Shown: positions 17,895 through 27,019, numbered from the stretch's first letter. The stretch: 64,000 nucleotides of DNA from an uncultured Bacteroidales bacterium (GCA_934691625.1 CAKUTA010000006.1:41731-105730), one strand, 5' to 3'. Translations and numbers: made by a program. Notes: generated by a model from the letters alone, not told the origin.

Positions 17895-18998
17895 ATGTCA
17901 AAAAAAACTCATAAGATGGAACAGACTCCTGGACAAAAATTTACAGTAAAACATAATTCCTTCCTTCTAGAATATCTGTATGAGATATTCCCCGGTCAGA
18001 GCAAGAAGGGGGTTAAGGCATACCTCTCAAACGGGCAGGTCATCCTTAACGGAAAAAAGGTCACAGCTTTCGACCAGCCGCTATTCGAGGGGGATTCACT
18101 TATAATCCTTCCAAAGAAGGTCTCGATATACAACGAGGTAAAGCATGCCGCAAGGATAGATATACAGGATTCGGGAATAGAAATCCTGTACGAGGATGAC
18201 TATATAATAGTGGTAAGCAAGAGGAGCGGGCTCCCGGTAGTCGGAACCGGGAAATCGGCAGGCCACGTGGTGGATTTCGAGAAGAAGGGGGCAAAGGCAA
18301 GCCTCATGGCACAGCACAGGGAGCAGACTGTATATTCGATATTGAGCGACTACATGCGCACCAAGGTCCATGCGGAGAGAATGAGCTCCAGCGTCAGGCT
18401 GCCCTGGAAGCCGTCACATGTATTCATCGTTCACCGTCTCGACCGTGACACATCAGGAGTACTTGTATTCGCAAAGAGCGAGAAGATCCAGAAGATAATG
18501 CAGGACGGATGGAACAGCTATGTAAAGACAAGAGGCTACATCGGGATTGTCGAAGGCATCCCATCCCCTGCAGAAGGCACTATCACCAGCTGGCTCAAGG
18601 AAAATCCCAAGTCAATGAAGATGATGTCTTCCCGTTCTCCGGAAATCTCCAGGCCGACCGGGCCGAGAACAGGCAAGGCCAATGACGAATGGCAGAAGGC
18701 CATAACCAATTACAGGACAGTCGCCACAGATATCAGGATAAAGGGAGCGGACAGCAGCAGTCCCGTCCGCTATTCTGCCGTGGAGTTTCTTCTGGAGACC
18801 GGCAGAAAGAACCAGATACGTGTACATGCTGCTGATGAGCTTGGCTGTCCGATTGCCGGCGACAGGAAATATGGAGCAAAGACAAATCCGGCAGGACGTC
18901 TTGCTCTCCATGCAGGGACATTGGCATTCATCCATCCTGTTTCCGGGAAAGTTATGACCTTCACAGCTAAAACACCTAAGGAATTCGGCCTGAGGTAA
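17895..18998 (+). CDS. RluA-family pseudouridine synthase
   Basis: The enzyme isomerises uridine to pseudouridine in RNA. Its 367 residues include an N-terminal S4-like RNA-binding region (KKGVKAYLSNGQVILNGKKV) and the catalytic domain with HRLDRDTSGVLVFAKS, whose second aspartate is the nucleophile. NQIRVHAADELGCPIAGDRKYG is the usual C-terminal motif. The RNA target (23S rRNA or tRNA) cannot be read from sequence. A family A repeat lies directly upstream, so its promoter probably lies in or before that element. Confidence 0.9.
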   Translation: MSKKTHKMEQTPGQKFTVKHNSFLLEYLYEIFPGQSKKGVKAYLSNGQVILNGKKVTAFDQPLFEGDSLIILPKKVSIYNEVKHAARIDIQDSGIEILYEDDYIIVVSKRSGLPVVGTGKSAGHVVDFEKKGAKASLMAQHREQTVYSILSDYMRTKVHAERMSSSVRLPWKPSHVFIVHRLDRDTSGVLVFAKSEKIQKIMQDGWNSYVKTRGYIGIVEGIPSPAEGTITSWLKENPKSMKMMSSRSPEISRPTGPRTGKANDEWQKAITNYRTVATDIRIKGADSSSPVRYSAVEFLLETGRKNQIRVHAADELGCPIAGDRKYGAKTNPAGRLALHAGTLAFIHPVSGKVMTFTAKTPKEFGLR

Positions 18999-19055
18999 CG
19001 GGTTTGCAGAGTGCCACGTGTATGCGTGGAGCGTAAACATGTATCACACAAAAAG

Positions 19056-19102
19056 ATAAGTGATTTCAAAGTCACGGTTTCTCCGACTCTGAAATCACTT
19101 AT
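19056..19102. terminator. Bidirectional hairpin terminator
   Basis: ATAAGTGATTTCAAAGTC pairs with GACTCTGAAATCACTTAT over 18 positions with one mismatch, around an 11-nt loop. It is flanked by AAAAAG and TTTTCC and lies between the convergent pseudouridine synthase and acetyltransferase genes, so it can serve both. Confidence 0.85.
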
Positions 19103-19145
19103 TTTCCTACATATCAAGAAGTTATGCCCCACAGCCTCTGAAGGC

Positions 19146-19832
19146 TCACACTTCCTGCACCATACGTATATATGGCTCTCCGAAGAATGTCACTTCGGCT
19201 TCATCGGAAAAGCCAAGCCTGCCGTACAGGTCATGCAGATATGGCTTATGCTTGTCCACAATCAGGGTCACCCGCGTATAGCCAAGCGCCTGCGCCTCAT
19301 CCAACGCATTCTGAATCAATATGCTGCCTATGCTGTACCCCCTATATTCAGGATGAACAGCAAGTGAATCCAGATAGTATTCGCCTGGCCCTGTTTCACT
19401 GCCAGGTTCAGGCTTTTCCGTATTCATCATCCGTGCCATCAATGAGAATGTCCGGTCAGCCATTTCCTTGTATTCCGCACCATCGTATGAAACCAGCGCC
19501 CCCGCAGTCTTGCCGCAATATGTGGCAATGCACGTATTTCGCCATGAATACAGCGTATCGTCCTTGGAGCACACCTTCATCAGGGCGTCACGGACAGCTG
19601 ACAACGAGCCTAACGGAGTGCTGTCGGCTGCCAGCACTGCCGGGTCAAACACGTCATTGCCCATTGCAGCAAGCACCACGTCTGCAATAAACGCAGCATC
19701 CGACGGTCTCGCCTTGCACAGCTCCACCCGCGGAGTCTTCGCCTCTATTGCTGGCAGCACAGAAGTATTCTGTTCATTTCCAGGCACTTCACCGATAACA
19801 CCCTTATGTGGATCTTTATATATTATCTCCAT
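19146..19832 (-). CDS. GNAT-family N-acetyltransferase
   Basis: This acetyl-CoA-dependent transferase has 228 residues from the chosen start (MEIIYKDPHKG). The first 40 residues are extra. The GNAT core follows: VELCKARPSDAAFIADVVLA, then LDSLAVHPEYRGYSIGSILI with the pyrophosphate-binding R/Q-x-x-G-x-G/S region, and a final RLGFSDEAEVTFFGE. The substrate is unknown. An ATG six codons earlier is also possible. Confidence 0.8.
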   Translation of the reverse strand: MEIIYKDPHKGVIGEVPGNEQNTSVLPAIEAKTPRVELCKARPSDAAFIADVVLAAMGNDVFDPAVLAADSTPLGSLSAVRDALMKVCSKDDTLYSWRNTCIATYCGKTAGALVSYDGAEYKEMADRTFSLMARMMNTEKPEPGSETGPGEYYLDSLAVHPEYRGYSIGSILIQNALDEAQALGYTRVTLIVDKHKPYLHDLYGRLGFSDEAEVTFFGEPYIRMVQEV

Positions 19833-19857
19833 ATCACAAAAAAAATGCAATTAATTT

Positions 19858-19888
19858 TTGTAAATCTAAATAATAGTATCTATATTTG
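19858..19888 (+). promoter_or_regulatory. Consensus promoter of tRNA-Ala
   Basis: TTG (19858-19860), a 20-bp spacer and TATATTTG (19881-19888) match the Bacteroidota sigma-ABfr consensus. The mature tRNA begins 12 nt downstream. Confidence 0.85.
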
Positions 19889-19899
19889 CAAACGCAAAT

Positions 19900-19973
19900 G
19901 GGGATATAGCTCAGTTGGCTAGAGCATCTGCTTTGCAAGCAGAGGGTCGTCGGTTCGACTCCGTCTATCTCCA
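19900..19973 (+). tRNA. tRNA-Ala (anticodon TGC)
   Basis: The 74-nt cloverleaf has acceptor arms GGGGATA and TATCTCC, D-arm AGCTCAGTTGGCTAGAGC, an anticodon stem TCTGC/GCAGA with loop TTTGCAA (TGC anticodon), and the T-loop GGTTCGACTCC. CCA is not encoded, as is common in Bacteroidota. Confidence 0.97.
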
Positions 19974-19975
19974 CA

Positions 19976-20008
19976 AAAAGGCTTCGGAATATTTTTCCGA
20001 GGCCTTTT
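19976..20008 (+). terminator. Terminator after tRNA-Ala
   Basis: AAAAGGCTTCGGAA pairs with TTCCGAGGCCTTTT (one mismatch), then CTTTTTTTT follows. It starts 3 nt after the tRNA. Confidence 0.85.
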
Positions 20009-20013
20009 CTTTT

Positions 20014-20127
20014 TTTTCAAAATAGCATATACGGCAATTTTGAAAAATATTAATACGCTGATATTTAACAAATTAACCAAAATTTGCGCTTTATGTTTCC
20101 CCACTTTATCTGATGTAAGCCTGAATT
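20014..20127 (+). repeat. Family B interspersed repeat, copy B1
   Basis: It begins TTTTCAAAATAGCATATACG and GCAATTTTGAA closes the hairpin. AAATATTAATACGCTGATAT, TTAACAAATTAACC and the tail CCACTTTATCTGATGTAAGC complete the unit. It lies between the tRNA terminator and the copper ATPase promoter. Confidence 0.85.
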
Positions 20128-20268
20128 GTACACGTCTGTATAGCTTTTGGCATACCAAAGTTAATGGCCTCAAAGTAAAGGGCTACGGGGAAAACATCAT
20201 AACCCGGCTTGAAAATAATGTAACGCGGAACCCCATTCCAGACATTATCTTTGCAAAAAATCAAGGAC

Positions 20269-22482
20269 ATGACCAGAAAGAATTTCAAGGCGACAGGAAT
20301 GGGATGCGCAGGTTGCGCCGCCCGTATCAATACAGTGCTCAACGAGCAGCCAGGAGTCAAGGAAGCTTCAGTCAGCTTCGTGTCAGGAAGGGCAACGGTA
20401 GAATTCGATGAACAGCAATGCAGCACAGGCTCATTGATAAAAGCTGTGGAGGATGCCGGATATGGCCTCGTACCGGAAGTGGACGAAGATGAAGACGATG
20501 CGGAAGAACTGGAGCAGAGGAGGCATAAGACATTGATAATTAAGACATCCATTGCGACAGCATTGTCCCTGGCGATAATGGTGACAGGCATGCTTCCGGG
20601 TGACCGTAGCGGTATCGCGATGTGGATTCTCGCCACCCCTGCGGTATTCTGGTGCGGCGGCAAATTCTTTTCCAACGCCTGGAAACAGCTGAAGCACGGC
20701 ATGTGCAGCATGGACTCCCTCGTGGCGCTGAGCACAGGAGTTTCGTACATGTTCAGCCTGTTCAACCTGGCATTTCCCGCGTTCTGGACGAGCAAAGGCA
20801 TTGAGCCTCACCTTTATTTCGAGGCATCAGCGATGGTAGTCACATTCGTGCTTGCCGGCAAGCTCCTGGAAAACAAGGCGAAGCGCCAGACGACCTCGGC
20901 GGTCAGGACGCTCATCGGGCTCAAGCCGGACAAAGTGACATTGATCAGCGGAAGCGTGGAGAAAATCGTGGATGCGGAAACCATAGTGCCTGGCGACATT
21001 ATCCTAGCGCATCCCGGAGAACGCATTGCGGTGGACGGCATTGTCACGGAAGGAAGCACATACATTGACGAAAGCATGCTCACAGGCGAGCCAGTACCCA
21101 CATTCAAGGAAGCCGGGGCCAAGGTTTTCACAGGCACTATCAATCAGAACGGCAGCATCAGGTATAGGGCAAAGGAGGTCGGAGAGAAGACGATGCTGTC
21201 CAGGATAATACAGATGACCAGGCATGCACAGGACAGCAAGGCCCCGATACAGCGGACTGTGGACAAGGTTGCGTCCGTATTTGTTCCGGCAATAATTCTG
21301 ATATCCATAATAAGCTTCATTGCCTGGCTCATCCTGGATCCCGCCAACGGGTTCACACATGGGTTCCTCGCTGCCGTGACAGTACTGGTAATTGCCTGCC
21401 CGTGCGCCTTGGGGCTTGCAACTCCGACCGCAATAACGGTCGGCATCGGCCTCGGCGCTGAAAACGGCATATTGATCAAGGATGCGGAGTGCCTGGAAAG
21501 AGCCGCGTCCATCAAGGCGGCAGTCCTGGACAAGACCGGAACGCTGACGGAGGGGCATCCGGAGGTCCGCGAGGCGCTTTTCGCCGACGAGGGGCACAAG
21601 GAATCTGCGCTCAACAGGCTGGCAAGTCTCGAGTCAATGTCGGAGCACCCCCTGTCAGGAGCTGTCGTGGAATACGCCAAAGGTCAATGCAGGCAGCTCA
21701 TCCCTGTAAAAGTCAATGATTTCCAGACGGTTCCAGGACTCGGCATCAACGGTTCGGAAGTTCTGCCTGACGGCAGCGAGGTCAAGGTCAATGCAGGCTC
21801 CTCTAGATATATGACAATGCTTGGGGTCAATATTCCTTCTGCATTGTCCGATAACGCCGGCAGAATGGCAGGGACTGTCATCTGGTTTGCTGAAGATGGA
21901 GAAGCTACGGCGGTTCTTTCCGTGTCTGACACCGTAAGGGAGACGGCAAAGGAAGGCATTGACCTGCTGAAAGATATGGGCATAGAGACCTACATTCTTA
22001 CTGGCGACAGCAAGGCTGCAGCGGAGAGCGTGGCAGGCGAGCTAGGAGTAAGCGGTCTGCGGGCGGAGGCATTGCCATCGGACAAGCTGGAGTTCATACG
22101 AGGTCTGCAGGAGCATGGCGTCAGGACAGCTATGGTCGGGGACGGAATCAACGACAGCGCAGCCCTGGCGCAGGCAGATCTCGGGATAGCGATGGGGAAA
22201 GGAAGCGACATCGCGATGGAGTCCGCAGGCATCACCCTGACATGCCCCGATCTCAGGAAAGTGGCCGGTGCGATACGTCTGTCTCGGCTGACAGTGAGGA
22301 CTTTGCGGGAAAATCTCTTCTGGGCGTTCATTTACAATGTGATTGGCATCCCGATTGCAGCGGGTGTCCTGTATCCGGTTTGCGGATTCCTGCTCAATCC
22401 GATGATAGCCAGCGCGGCAATGGCATTGAGCAGCATAAGTGTCGTGACCAACAGCCTGAGGCTGAAGAGCAAGAAGTTATGA
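20269..22482 (+). CDS. copA: Copper-exporting P1B-type ATPase
   Basis: This 737-residue heavy-metal pump has an N-terminal metal-binding domain (GMGCAGCAARI, C13 and C16), the actuator motif TGEP, the CPC membrane motif in VIACPCALGLATP, the phosphorylated aspartate in DKTGTLTEG, the SEHPLS histidine motif and the hinge MVGDGINDSAALAQADLGIA. CPC points to Cu(I) or Ag(I). I chose the ATG at 20269 because a TATCTTTG box at 20246-20253 overlaps the earlier in-frame TTG. The next gene overlaps by ATGA, so it is translationally coupled. Confidence 0.93.
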   Translation: MTRKNFKATGMGCAGCAARINTVLNEQPGVKEASVSFVSGRATVEFDEQQCSTGSLIKAVEDAGYGLVPEVDEDEDDAEELEQRRHKTLIIKTSIATALSLAIMVTGMLPGDRSGIAMWILATPAVFWCGGKFFSNAWKQLKHGMCSMDSLVALSTGVSYMFSLFNLAFPAFWTSKGIEPHLYFEASAMVVTFVLAGKLLENKAKRQTTSAVRTLIGLKPDKVTLISGSVEKIVDAETIVPGDIILAHPGERIAVDGIVTEGSTYIDESMLTGEPVPTFKEAGAKVFTGTINQNGSIRYRAKEVGEKTMLSRIIQMTRHAQDSKAPIQRTVDKVASVFVPAIILISIISFIAWLILDPANGFTHGFLAAVTVLVIACPCALGLATPTAITVGIGLGAENGILIKDAECLERAASIKAAVLDKTGTLTEGHPEVREALFADEGHKESALNRLASLESMSEHPLSGAVVEYAKGQCRQLIPVKVNDFQTVPGLGINGSEVLPDGSEVKVNAGSSRYMTMLGVNIPSALSDNAGRMAGTVIWFAEDGEATAVLSVSDTVRETAKEGIDLLKDMGIETYILTGDSKAAAESVAGELGVSGLRAEALPSDKLEFIRGLQEHGVRTAMVGDGINDSAALAQADLGIAMGKGSDIAMESAGITLTCPDLRKVAGAIRLSRLTVRTLRENLFWAFIYNVIGIPIAAGVLYPVCGFLLNPMIASAAMALSSISVVTNSLRLKSKKL

Positions 22483-23060
22483 TTCTATATATTAAACACA
22501 TGGTCTGTGACCGCTGCATCATGGTGGTACGGGAGCAGCTGGAGAAGGCTGGACTTTGTCCTGTATCTGTAAGGCTTGGCGAGGCTGAGTTCCCGGGAGA
22601 ACTTACAGATGAGGACGTTGCAAAGGCAAAGTCTGTTCTGGAACCGCTAGGGTTCGGGTTCATTGATGATAAGAAAAGACTGCTCGCAGAGCAGATAAAG
22701 CAGGCCATAATAGGTCTCGTGCATAAGGATAGCCTGACAGAAGCCGCCAATGAAGATGGGCTGAAGATGAATCTGTCCGACTACCTGTCAGGGAAACTGC
22801 ATTGCGACTACAAGTATCTGAGCGGCATCTTTTCCGACCAGGAGAATGTCACGATAGAGCAGTATTACATAGCACAGAAAGTAGAACGCGTGAAGGAGCT
22901 TCTGGTCTATGGAGAGCTGTCACTCACCGAGATAGCCTACAGGATGAACTACTCGAGCGTGGCATATCTGAGTGCCCAGTTCCGCCGCATCACAGGCTTT
23001 TCCCCTACCGAGTTCCGCAAGATCAAGGGCGACAGGAGAACACCCGTTGACAAGATTTAG
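22479..23060 (+). CDS. Metal-binding-motif plus AraC-type DNA-binding regulator
   Basis: This 193-residue protein starts MILYIKHMVCDRCIMVVREQ, with an HMA-like CxxC (C10, C13), then a region of about 70 residues, then an AraC HTH domain of about 100 residues (LSGIFSDQENVTIEQYYIAQ, LSLTEIAYRMNYSSVAYLSA, FRRITGFSPTEFRK). Its start overlaps the copA stop. The layout suggests a cytoplasmic copper sensor that controls the copA operon. Metal binding and target are inferred; the HMA fold looks shortened. Confidence 0.85.
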   Translation: MILYIKHMVCDRCIMVVREQLEKAGLCPVSVRLGEAEFPGELTDEDVAKAKSVLEPLGFGFIDDKKRLLAEQIKQAIIGLVHKDSLTEAANEDGLKMNLSDYLSGKLHCDYKYLSGIFSDQENVTIEQYYIAQKVERVKELLVYGELSLTEIAYRMNYSSVAYLSAQFRRITGFSPTEFRKIKGDRRTPVDKI

Positions 23061-23074
23061 GAATCCCCCTCCGA

Positions 23075-23560
23075 CTATTTTCTTTTCCTGTCGCGGAGGA
23101 TTTCGGACTTGTCCACTACCACCCAGATAGTATCTACGACACTGCCACGGGTTCCTGCGCCAAAGTTCTTAAGCGGATTTGCAAAGTCTTTGTCAAGGAC
23201 TGTGACATCATCCACGAAATAGTCAGTCTCTCCACGGTTGTAGAACAGATTCCTCAGCCCCCACACCTCGTGGTAGCGTATCTTCAGTTTCCAGCCCTCA
23301 ACCTGTGCCTGCCTCATAAGGTTAACCAGGGAATCCTGATTGTGGCGGTCATTGTCAAAGCTGAACGAGAACGGTTCACCGCTAGTATTCATTCCGGTCT
23401 GAGTCATATTCAGACGGCCCTCCCAGGAGTCCCAGAATACTCCCTTGCTGGTGAATTCAATGAGATTGCCGACTTTCTCTCCGTTGGAATAGTTCTCTTT
23501 GCAGCCGTTAATGCAGATCACGGCAATCATGCCGGCTACGATAGCAAATACCTTTTTCAT
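23075..23560 (-). CDS. Hypothetical secreted protein
   Basis: The protein has 161 residues from MKKVFAIVAGMIAVICINGC, with a hydrophobic signal ending in a cysteine that may be a lipidation site (the lipobox is atypical). The rest is soluble and rich in aromatic residues (GVFWDSWEGRLNMTQ, WGLRNLFYNRGETDYFVDDV). It resembles small Bacteroidota proteins I cannot name. It converges with the AraC-type gene with a 14-nt gap. An earlier in-frame start at 23611 would add 17 residues and spoil the signal peptide. Confidence 0.7.
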   Translation of the reverse strand: MKKVFAIVAGMIAVICINGCKENYSNGEKVGNLIEFTSKGVFWDSWEGRLNMTQTGMNTSGEPFSFSFDNDRHNQDSLVNLMRQAQVEGWKLKIRYHEVWGLRNLFYNRGETDYFVDDVTVLDKDFANPLKNFGAGTRGSVVDTIWVVVDKSEILRDRKRK

Positions 23561-23639
23561 TATCAGACGTTTTATCCCTGGAAAGTTATCAATATTTTCG
23601 CGAATCTGCAAGGCTTTCCGCGACTGATAGATGTCTCCA

Positions 23640-23716
23640 TTGATTATAAATCACTTACAGATCTCAAAGTACAGATCTGCGGACTTTGAAATTCACAACT
23701 CATTGATAATCAATAT
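23640..23716 (+). repeat. Family C palindromic repeat, copy C1
   Basis: The outer arms TTGATTATAAATC and CATTGATAATCAATA, and the inner arms TCTCAAAGTACAGATC and TGCGGACTTTGA, form a long imperfect hairpin. Related copies are at 25296, 30737 and 35043. Confidence 0.8.
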
Positions 23717-23785
23717 AGGATAAGCGTAGTGAATTACACATTGAAATATTATTCTTATATTTGGAGCACAAAAACTGATAATCTT

Positions 23786-24427
23786 ATGGCTGACATGGTT
23801 CAATCTTTCATCATCCCATTGGCCTCAGCTGCACTGGCGCTGTGGGGATGCGTTTTTTACGAAAAGGACGGCTGGCGCAAGGCTGCCAGATTCATTGTCC
23901 TGCTGGCTGGTGCCGCCGGACTGGCATTGTCTGTGGGGAAGCTCATGCCGACGCTGAAGGAGATGTGCTCGAAGGAGATGCTGGACGAAAGTGTCCTGAA
24001 ATATTCTTTGGCATTGACATATACAGGGGTTTTGACACTCATGTCGTTCGCTGCATTTTACATGGTAGTCATCGACGGGCTGCTCGGGTGGACTGGAGGC
24101 TTGCTGCCGGGAGTCGGATGTGTCATCACAGGTCTGCTGCTTGTGCCACCGGCATTGAGCCTGTGTGTCTTCGTGATAAAGAACTTCTGGTGGCTCGCGC
24201 TTGCGGTCCTGGCTGTGCTAGCCCTAATCGGAGCCATCGTGGGTGGAGCTTCTTCCGGCGTGATCAATGCATCTTCGCAGGGCGATGTCTTTGTGGACAA
24301 GTATGGCAATGAATACATCAGCACGACCGACCAGTCCAGACTCTACGGAGGAAAAGAGACATGGAACACGGCAAGAGAATATCATATCAAAGGACAGAGC
24401 GGAAGTTTCTACCGCAGAATCAAATAA
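23786..24427 (+). CDS. Hypothetical membrane protein
   Basis: This 213-residue protein has about five hydrophobic helices (first near residues 5-20, then 31-47, 70-100, 105-135 and 135-160) and a polar C-terminal tail of about 45 residues. I do not recognise a family. The start MADMVQSFIIP is chosen because the 19 codons before it are not membrane-like. The stop overlaps the start of the thioredoxin-like gene by one base (TAATG), so the two form an operon. Confidence 0.65.
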   Translation: MADMVQSFIIPLASAALALWGCVFYEKDGWRKAARFIVLLAGAAGLALSVGKLMPTLKEMCSKEMLDESVLKYSLALTYTGVLTLMSFAAFYMVVIDGLLGWTGGLLPGVGCVITGLLLVPPALSLCVFVIKNFWWLALAVLAVLALIGAIVGGASSGVINASSQGDVFVDKYGNEYISTTDQSRLYGGKETWNTAREYHIKGQSGSFYRRIK

Positions 24428-24918
24428 TGAAAAGATTGCTTTTAGTTTTGGCTGCTGCGATTGCAGCTTCAGTAACGTGCTGCTCGCAAAATAGAAGTCA
24501 GGCAGTTAATAAAGGGACAGAGGAAGAAAAGACAGTATCAAAGACTGACGAGGGAAAGGTCAATAATATCACCACAGAGGAATTCAAGAAAAAAGTGATG
24601 GACTATGATAAGCATCCTAAGGGCTGGGTGTTCGAGGGCAGCCATCCGGCAGTCATCGACTTCTACGCGACATGGTGCCGCCCATGCAAATTGACAGCAC
24701 CGATTGTGGAGGAGCTTGCAAAGGACTACCATGGCAAAATTGACTTCTACAAGGTGGATGTCGATAAGGAAAAGGAGCTTGCCGCAGCATTCGGAATAAG
24801 AAGCATTCCGGCATTCCTGTTCATACCGTTGGAGGGGAAGCCGACAATGCAGATGGGGGCAATGCAGAAGGCCGATTTCGAGAAGATCATCAAGACGGTG
24901 CTCGTGCCTCAAAGGTAG
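24427..24918 (+). CDS. Thioredoxin-like lipoprotein
   Basis: This 163-residue protein has a lipoprotein-type signal (LVLAAAIAASVTCCSQ), a polar linker, and a thioredoxin domain with DFYATWCRPCKLTAP (redox pair in WCRPC) and the cis-proline segment RSIPAFLFIP. It is probably tethered in the periplasm and acts in disulfide exchange. It follows the membrane protein gene with a one-base overlap. The partner is not known. Confidence 0.88.
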   Translation: MKRLLLVLAAAIAASVTCCSQNRSQAVNKGTEEEKTVSKTDEGKVNNITTEEFKKKVMDYDKHPKGWVFEGSHPAVIDFYATWCRPCKLTAPIVEELAKDYHGKIDFYKVDVDKEKELAAAFGIRSIPAFLFIPLEGKPTMQMGAMQKADFEKIIKTVLVPQR

Positions 24919-24996
24919 GATTCACGCAGCCCGCGCCATAAGCCTGAAGCACGCAAGTTGTTTTCATATAAATTATCGATTTTTAACTATTTAACA

Positions 24997-25110
24997 TTTT
25001 TCAAAATAGCACATGTAGCGATTTTGAAGGATGTTAATATATTAATTTTCAATTAATTAACTAAAACGCATGCTTTATATTGTCCACTTTATGAGGTACA
25101 AGCCGAAAGC
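24997..25110 (+). repeat. Family B interspersed repeat, copy B2
   Basis: TTTTTCAAAATAGCACATGT and GCGATTTTGAAGGATGTTAA, then TTTTCAATTAATTAAC, GCATGCTTTATATTGTCCAC and ACAAGCCGAAAGC match the family. Copies of families A and C follow within 20 bp. The piece just before it (ATAAGCCTGAAGCACGCAAG, about 24943-24962) looks like a separate family B tail in the opposite orientation. Confidence 0.8.
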
Positions 25111-25115
25111 ACCTA

Positions 25116-25277
25116 AGAAGCTGTTCTGAAATTATTATCTGAAAGTTTGAGAGGGCAAACTTCAGGTTCGACCGAGGATTCGGGGAAGATAGCAGTGCCT
25201 ATCTGACCTGAATCCTAGGGAAGAAGATGAAGGAATTTTACCCCAAACATCTTTTTAATAATTTCAAAACAGCTTCT
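25116..25277 (-). repeat. Family A repeat, copy A2 (complete, reversed)
   Basis: This 162-bp element is bounded by AGAAGCTGTTCTGAAATTAT and ATAATTTCAAAACAGCTTCT, in the opposite orientation to the other full copies. Flanking CTA and AAG do not show a clear target duplication. It is the best copy for defining the ends. Confidence 0.88.
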
Positions 25278-25295
25278 AAGTCCAATTAAGTCTAT

Positions 25296-25376
25296 CATTG
25301 ATTATCAGCAAATTATAAATCCCAAATGTCATGACTGCTGACATTTGGAATTTATAACTAATTGATATTCAATATA
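25296..25376 (+). repeat. Family C palindromic repeat, copy C2
   Basis: CATTGATTATCAGCAAATTA, ATCCCAAATGTC, GACATTTGGAATTTATAACT and AATTGATATTCAATATA form a long imperfect hairpin. The inner stem CCAAATGTC/GACATTTGG is perfect. Confidence 0.8.
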
Positions 25377-25437
25377 AATTACCCGAATCATTGGGCACTC
25401 AGCCAGATGAGGAGTGACAGAGCACGAGCGGCAGCAG

Positions 25438-27018
25438 TCATGACAGCGAGCGGCGGAGAGACTCGGCCACTGAACGCCAGGACGGCATTTTCTTCAGGGT
25501 GCTCCGGACAGGCTCCACGTCGTACAAGAGGAAGAGCATCAGGATTATGCAGCCGATAAGGCAGGACCATCCGAAAAGAGTCTTCACTCCGGACATCAGA
25601 GGCGCAAGGGCATTCATCCTGGCGACATAAGCAGCCACGCCGGGCTCCAGGCTGGACAAATCCACCGGGCTGCCGGACGAAAAGTGCGTAGCATACTCGG
25701 CAATGCAGCGTCTGAGAGCATGGGCATATCCGGCCGAGGCCATCGAGTCCACAAGGCCGTTCCTTATGAAGCCGCAGATCGCGAAGCCCATGAAGAAATG
25801 CTGAAACGGCATTATCTCCTCCAAGTAGATGCTGAGCGCCACAAAGAATATCGCATACCCGAATGTCCGCAGCATTGTCGGGACATAAAGGAGCTCTATA
25901 TTGCCATAAGGCGTCAGACATAAATACATTGACAGCAGATAGACGAGAATCGCGGCGAAGCCAACGGACAGCAGCCTTGTGTATTTCTGATGAAGCACCT
26001 TGAGCCACCACAGCACGAACAGGCAGCCAGCCAATGTTCCGGCAAGTTCACATACCGAGAGCCTGGCCGTAGTCATAGAGTCATACCCAAGGACAGCTGA
26101 CATGAATGGAGTCTGGAGAGACTTCGAGGTTGCGCACATCACTTCCAGCACGATGAATAGTCCAAGCACAGGATAGAGCTTCCGGTACTTGAACGCAGCC
26201 ACGTCAATGTACGGGTGACGGATATGCAGCATCCGGGCAATGCAGAAGGCCAAAGTCACAGGCAACGCGCAGCACACCGTGCAGAAGACATTGCTGTCAA
26301 ACCAGTTATAATATTCGCCGTAGGTAAATATCCAGATCCCCTCGAGCAGCACCAGTGACCATAGGACACAGCCCAGCCAGTCCACGCTTATCAGAGGGAT
26401 CTTCGGGGCTATCCTGACATTCCTTGTCAATACCGCCACTGTCAATGCAACAGCCAGCAGCAGACCGATCATAAGCCAATGCATCATATACCAGCTTCCG
26501 AGATGATACGTCAGCTGATTCGCCACCCAGGATGACATATTCATGCAGCCTATCACTATCATATAAAGGAACGGGAAGAACCTGGTGAAGTCTCGCCCCG
26601 GAGCCATCCAGAGCTGGATATTGGACATGCATTCAAATGTCCCGCACAACTTCAGGAAGCCGGCGATATAAGACAGCACGCACAGGACAGGTATGCTCTG
26701 TACCCTCATGCACAACAGGTTGCATACGGCTATGCCAAGTGCGGCACTAAGCAGAAGCTGCCTGTTCGTAAAACGGAACTTGAAGCGGAAGAGGAGAGGG
26801 AAAGGCATCGCCACCCCTACTACTCCGCACAAGCCTATCATCAGCACATCCTCCCTCATGAAGGATGTCGTCCCCATAATATTGGCCAATGAGCCCAGAT
26901 ATATTCCCCCGCTTAGCTGAAAGACTATGGCAAAGAGTACATATATCCAAGGGCGCACGGCTTTCGGGACAAATTCCCGATACATCGGCATCGAGAACAC
27001 CATAGGAGGCATCGGCAT
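25438..27018 (-). CDS. MFS multidrug efflux permease, EmrB/DHA2-like
   Basis: This 526-residue membrane protein has about 14 hydrophobic helices. The first is VLFAIVFQLSGGIYLGSLAN. The last ends near residue 510 with a basic tail. It is encoded 1 nt after an EmrA-like gene and downstream of a TolC-like gene, so it should be the inner-membrane pump of a tripartite exporter. Substrates are unknown. The start at 27018 follows directly from the emrA stop (TGATATG). Confidence 0.85.
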   Translation of the reverse strand: MPMPPMVFSMPMYREFVPKAVRPWIYVLFAIVFQLSGGIYLGSLANIMGTTSFMREDVLMIGLCGVVGVAMPFPLLFRFKFRFTNRQLLLSAALGIAVCNLLCMRVQSIPVLCVLSYIAGFLKLCGTFECMSNIQLWMAPGRDFTRFFPFLYMIVIGCMNMSSWVANQLTYHLGSWYMMHWLMIGLLLAVALTVAVLTRNVRIAPKIPLISVDWLGCVLWSLVLLEGIWIFTYGEYYNWFDSNVFCTVCCALPVTLAFCIARMLHIRHPYIDVAAFKYRKLYPVLGLFIVLEVMCATSKSLQTPFMSAVLGYDSMTTARLSVCELAGTLAGCLFVLWWLKVLHQKYTRLLSVGFAAILVYLLSMYLCLTPYGNIELLYVPTMLRTFGYAIFFVALSIYLEEIMPFQHFFMGFAICGFIRNGLVDSMASAGYAHALRRCIAEYATHFSSGSPVDLSSLEPGVAAYVARMNALAPLMSGVKTLFGWSCLIGCIILMLFLLYDVEPVRSTLKKMPSWRSVAESLRRSLS

Positions 27019-27019
27019 A

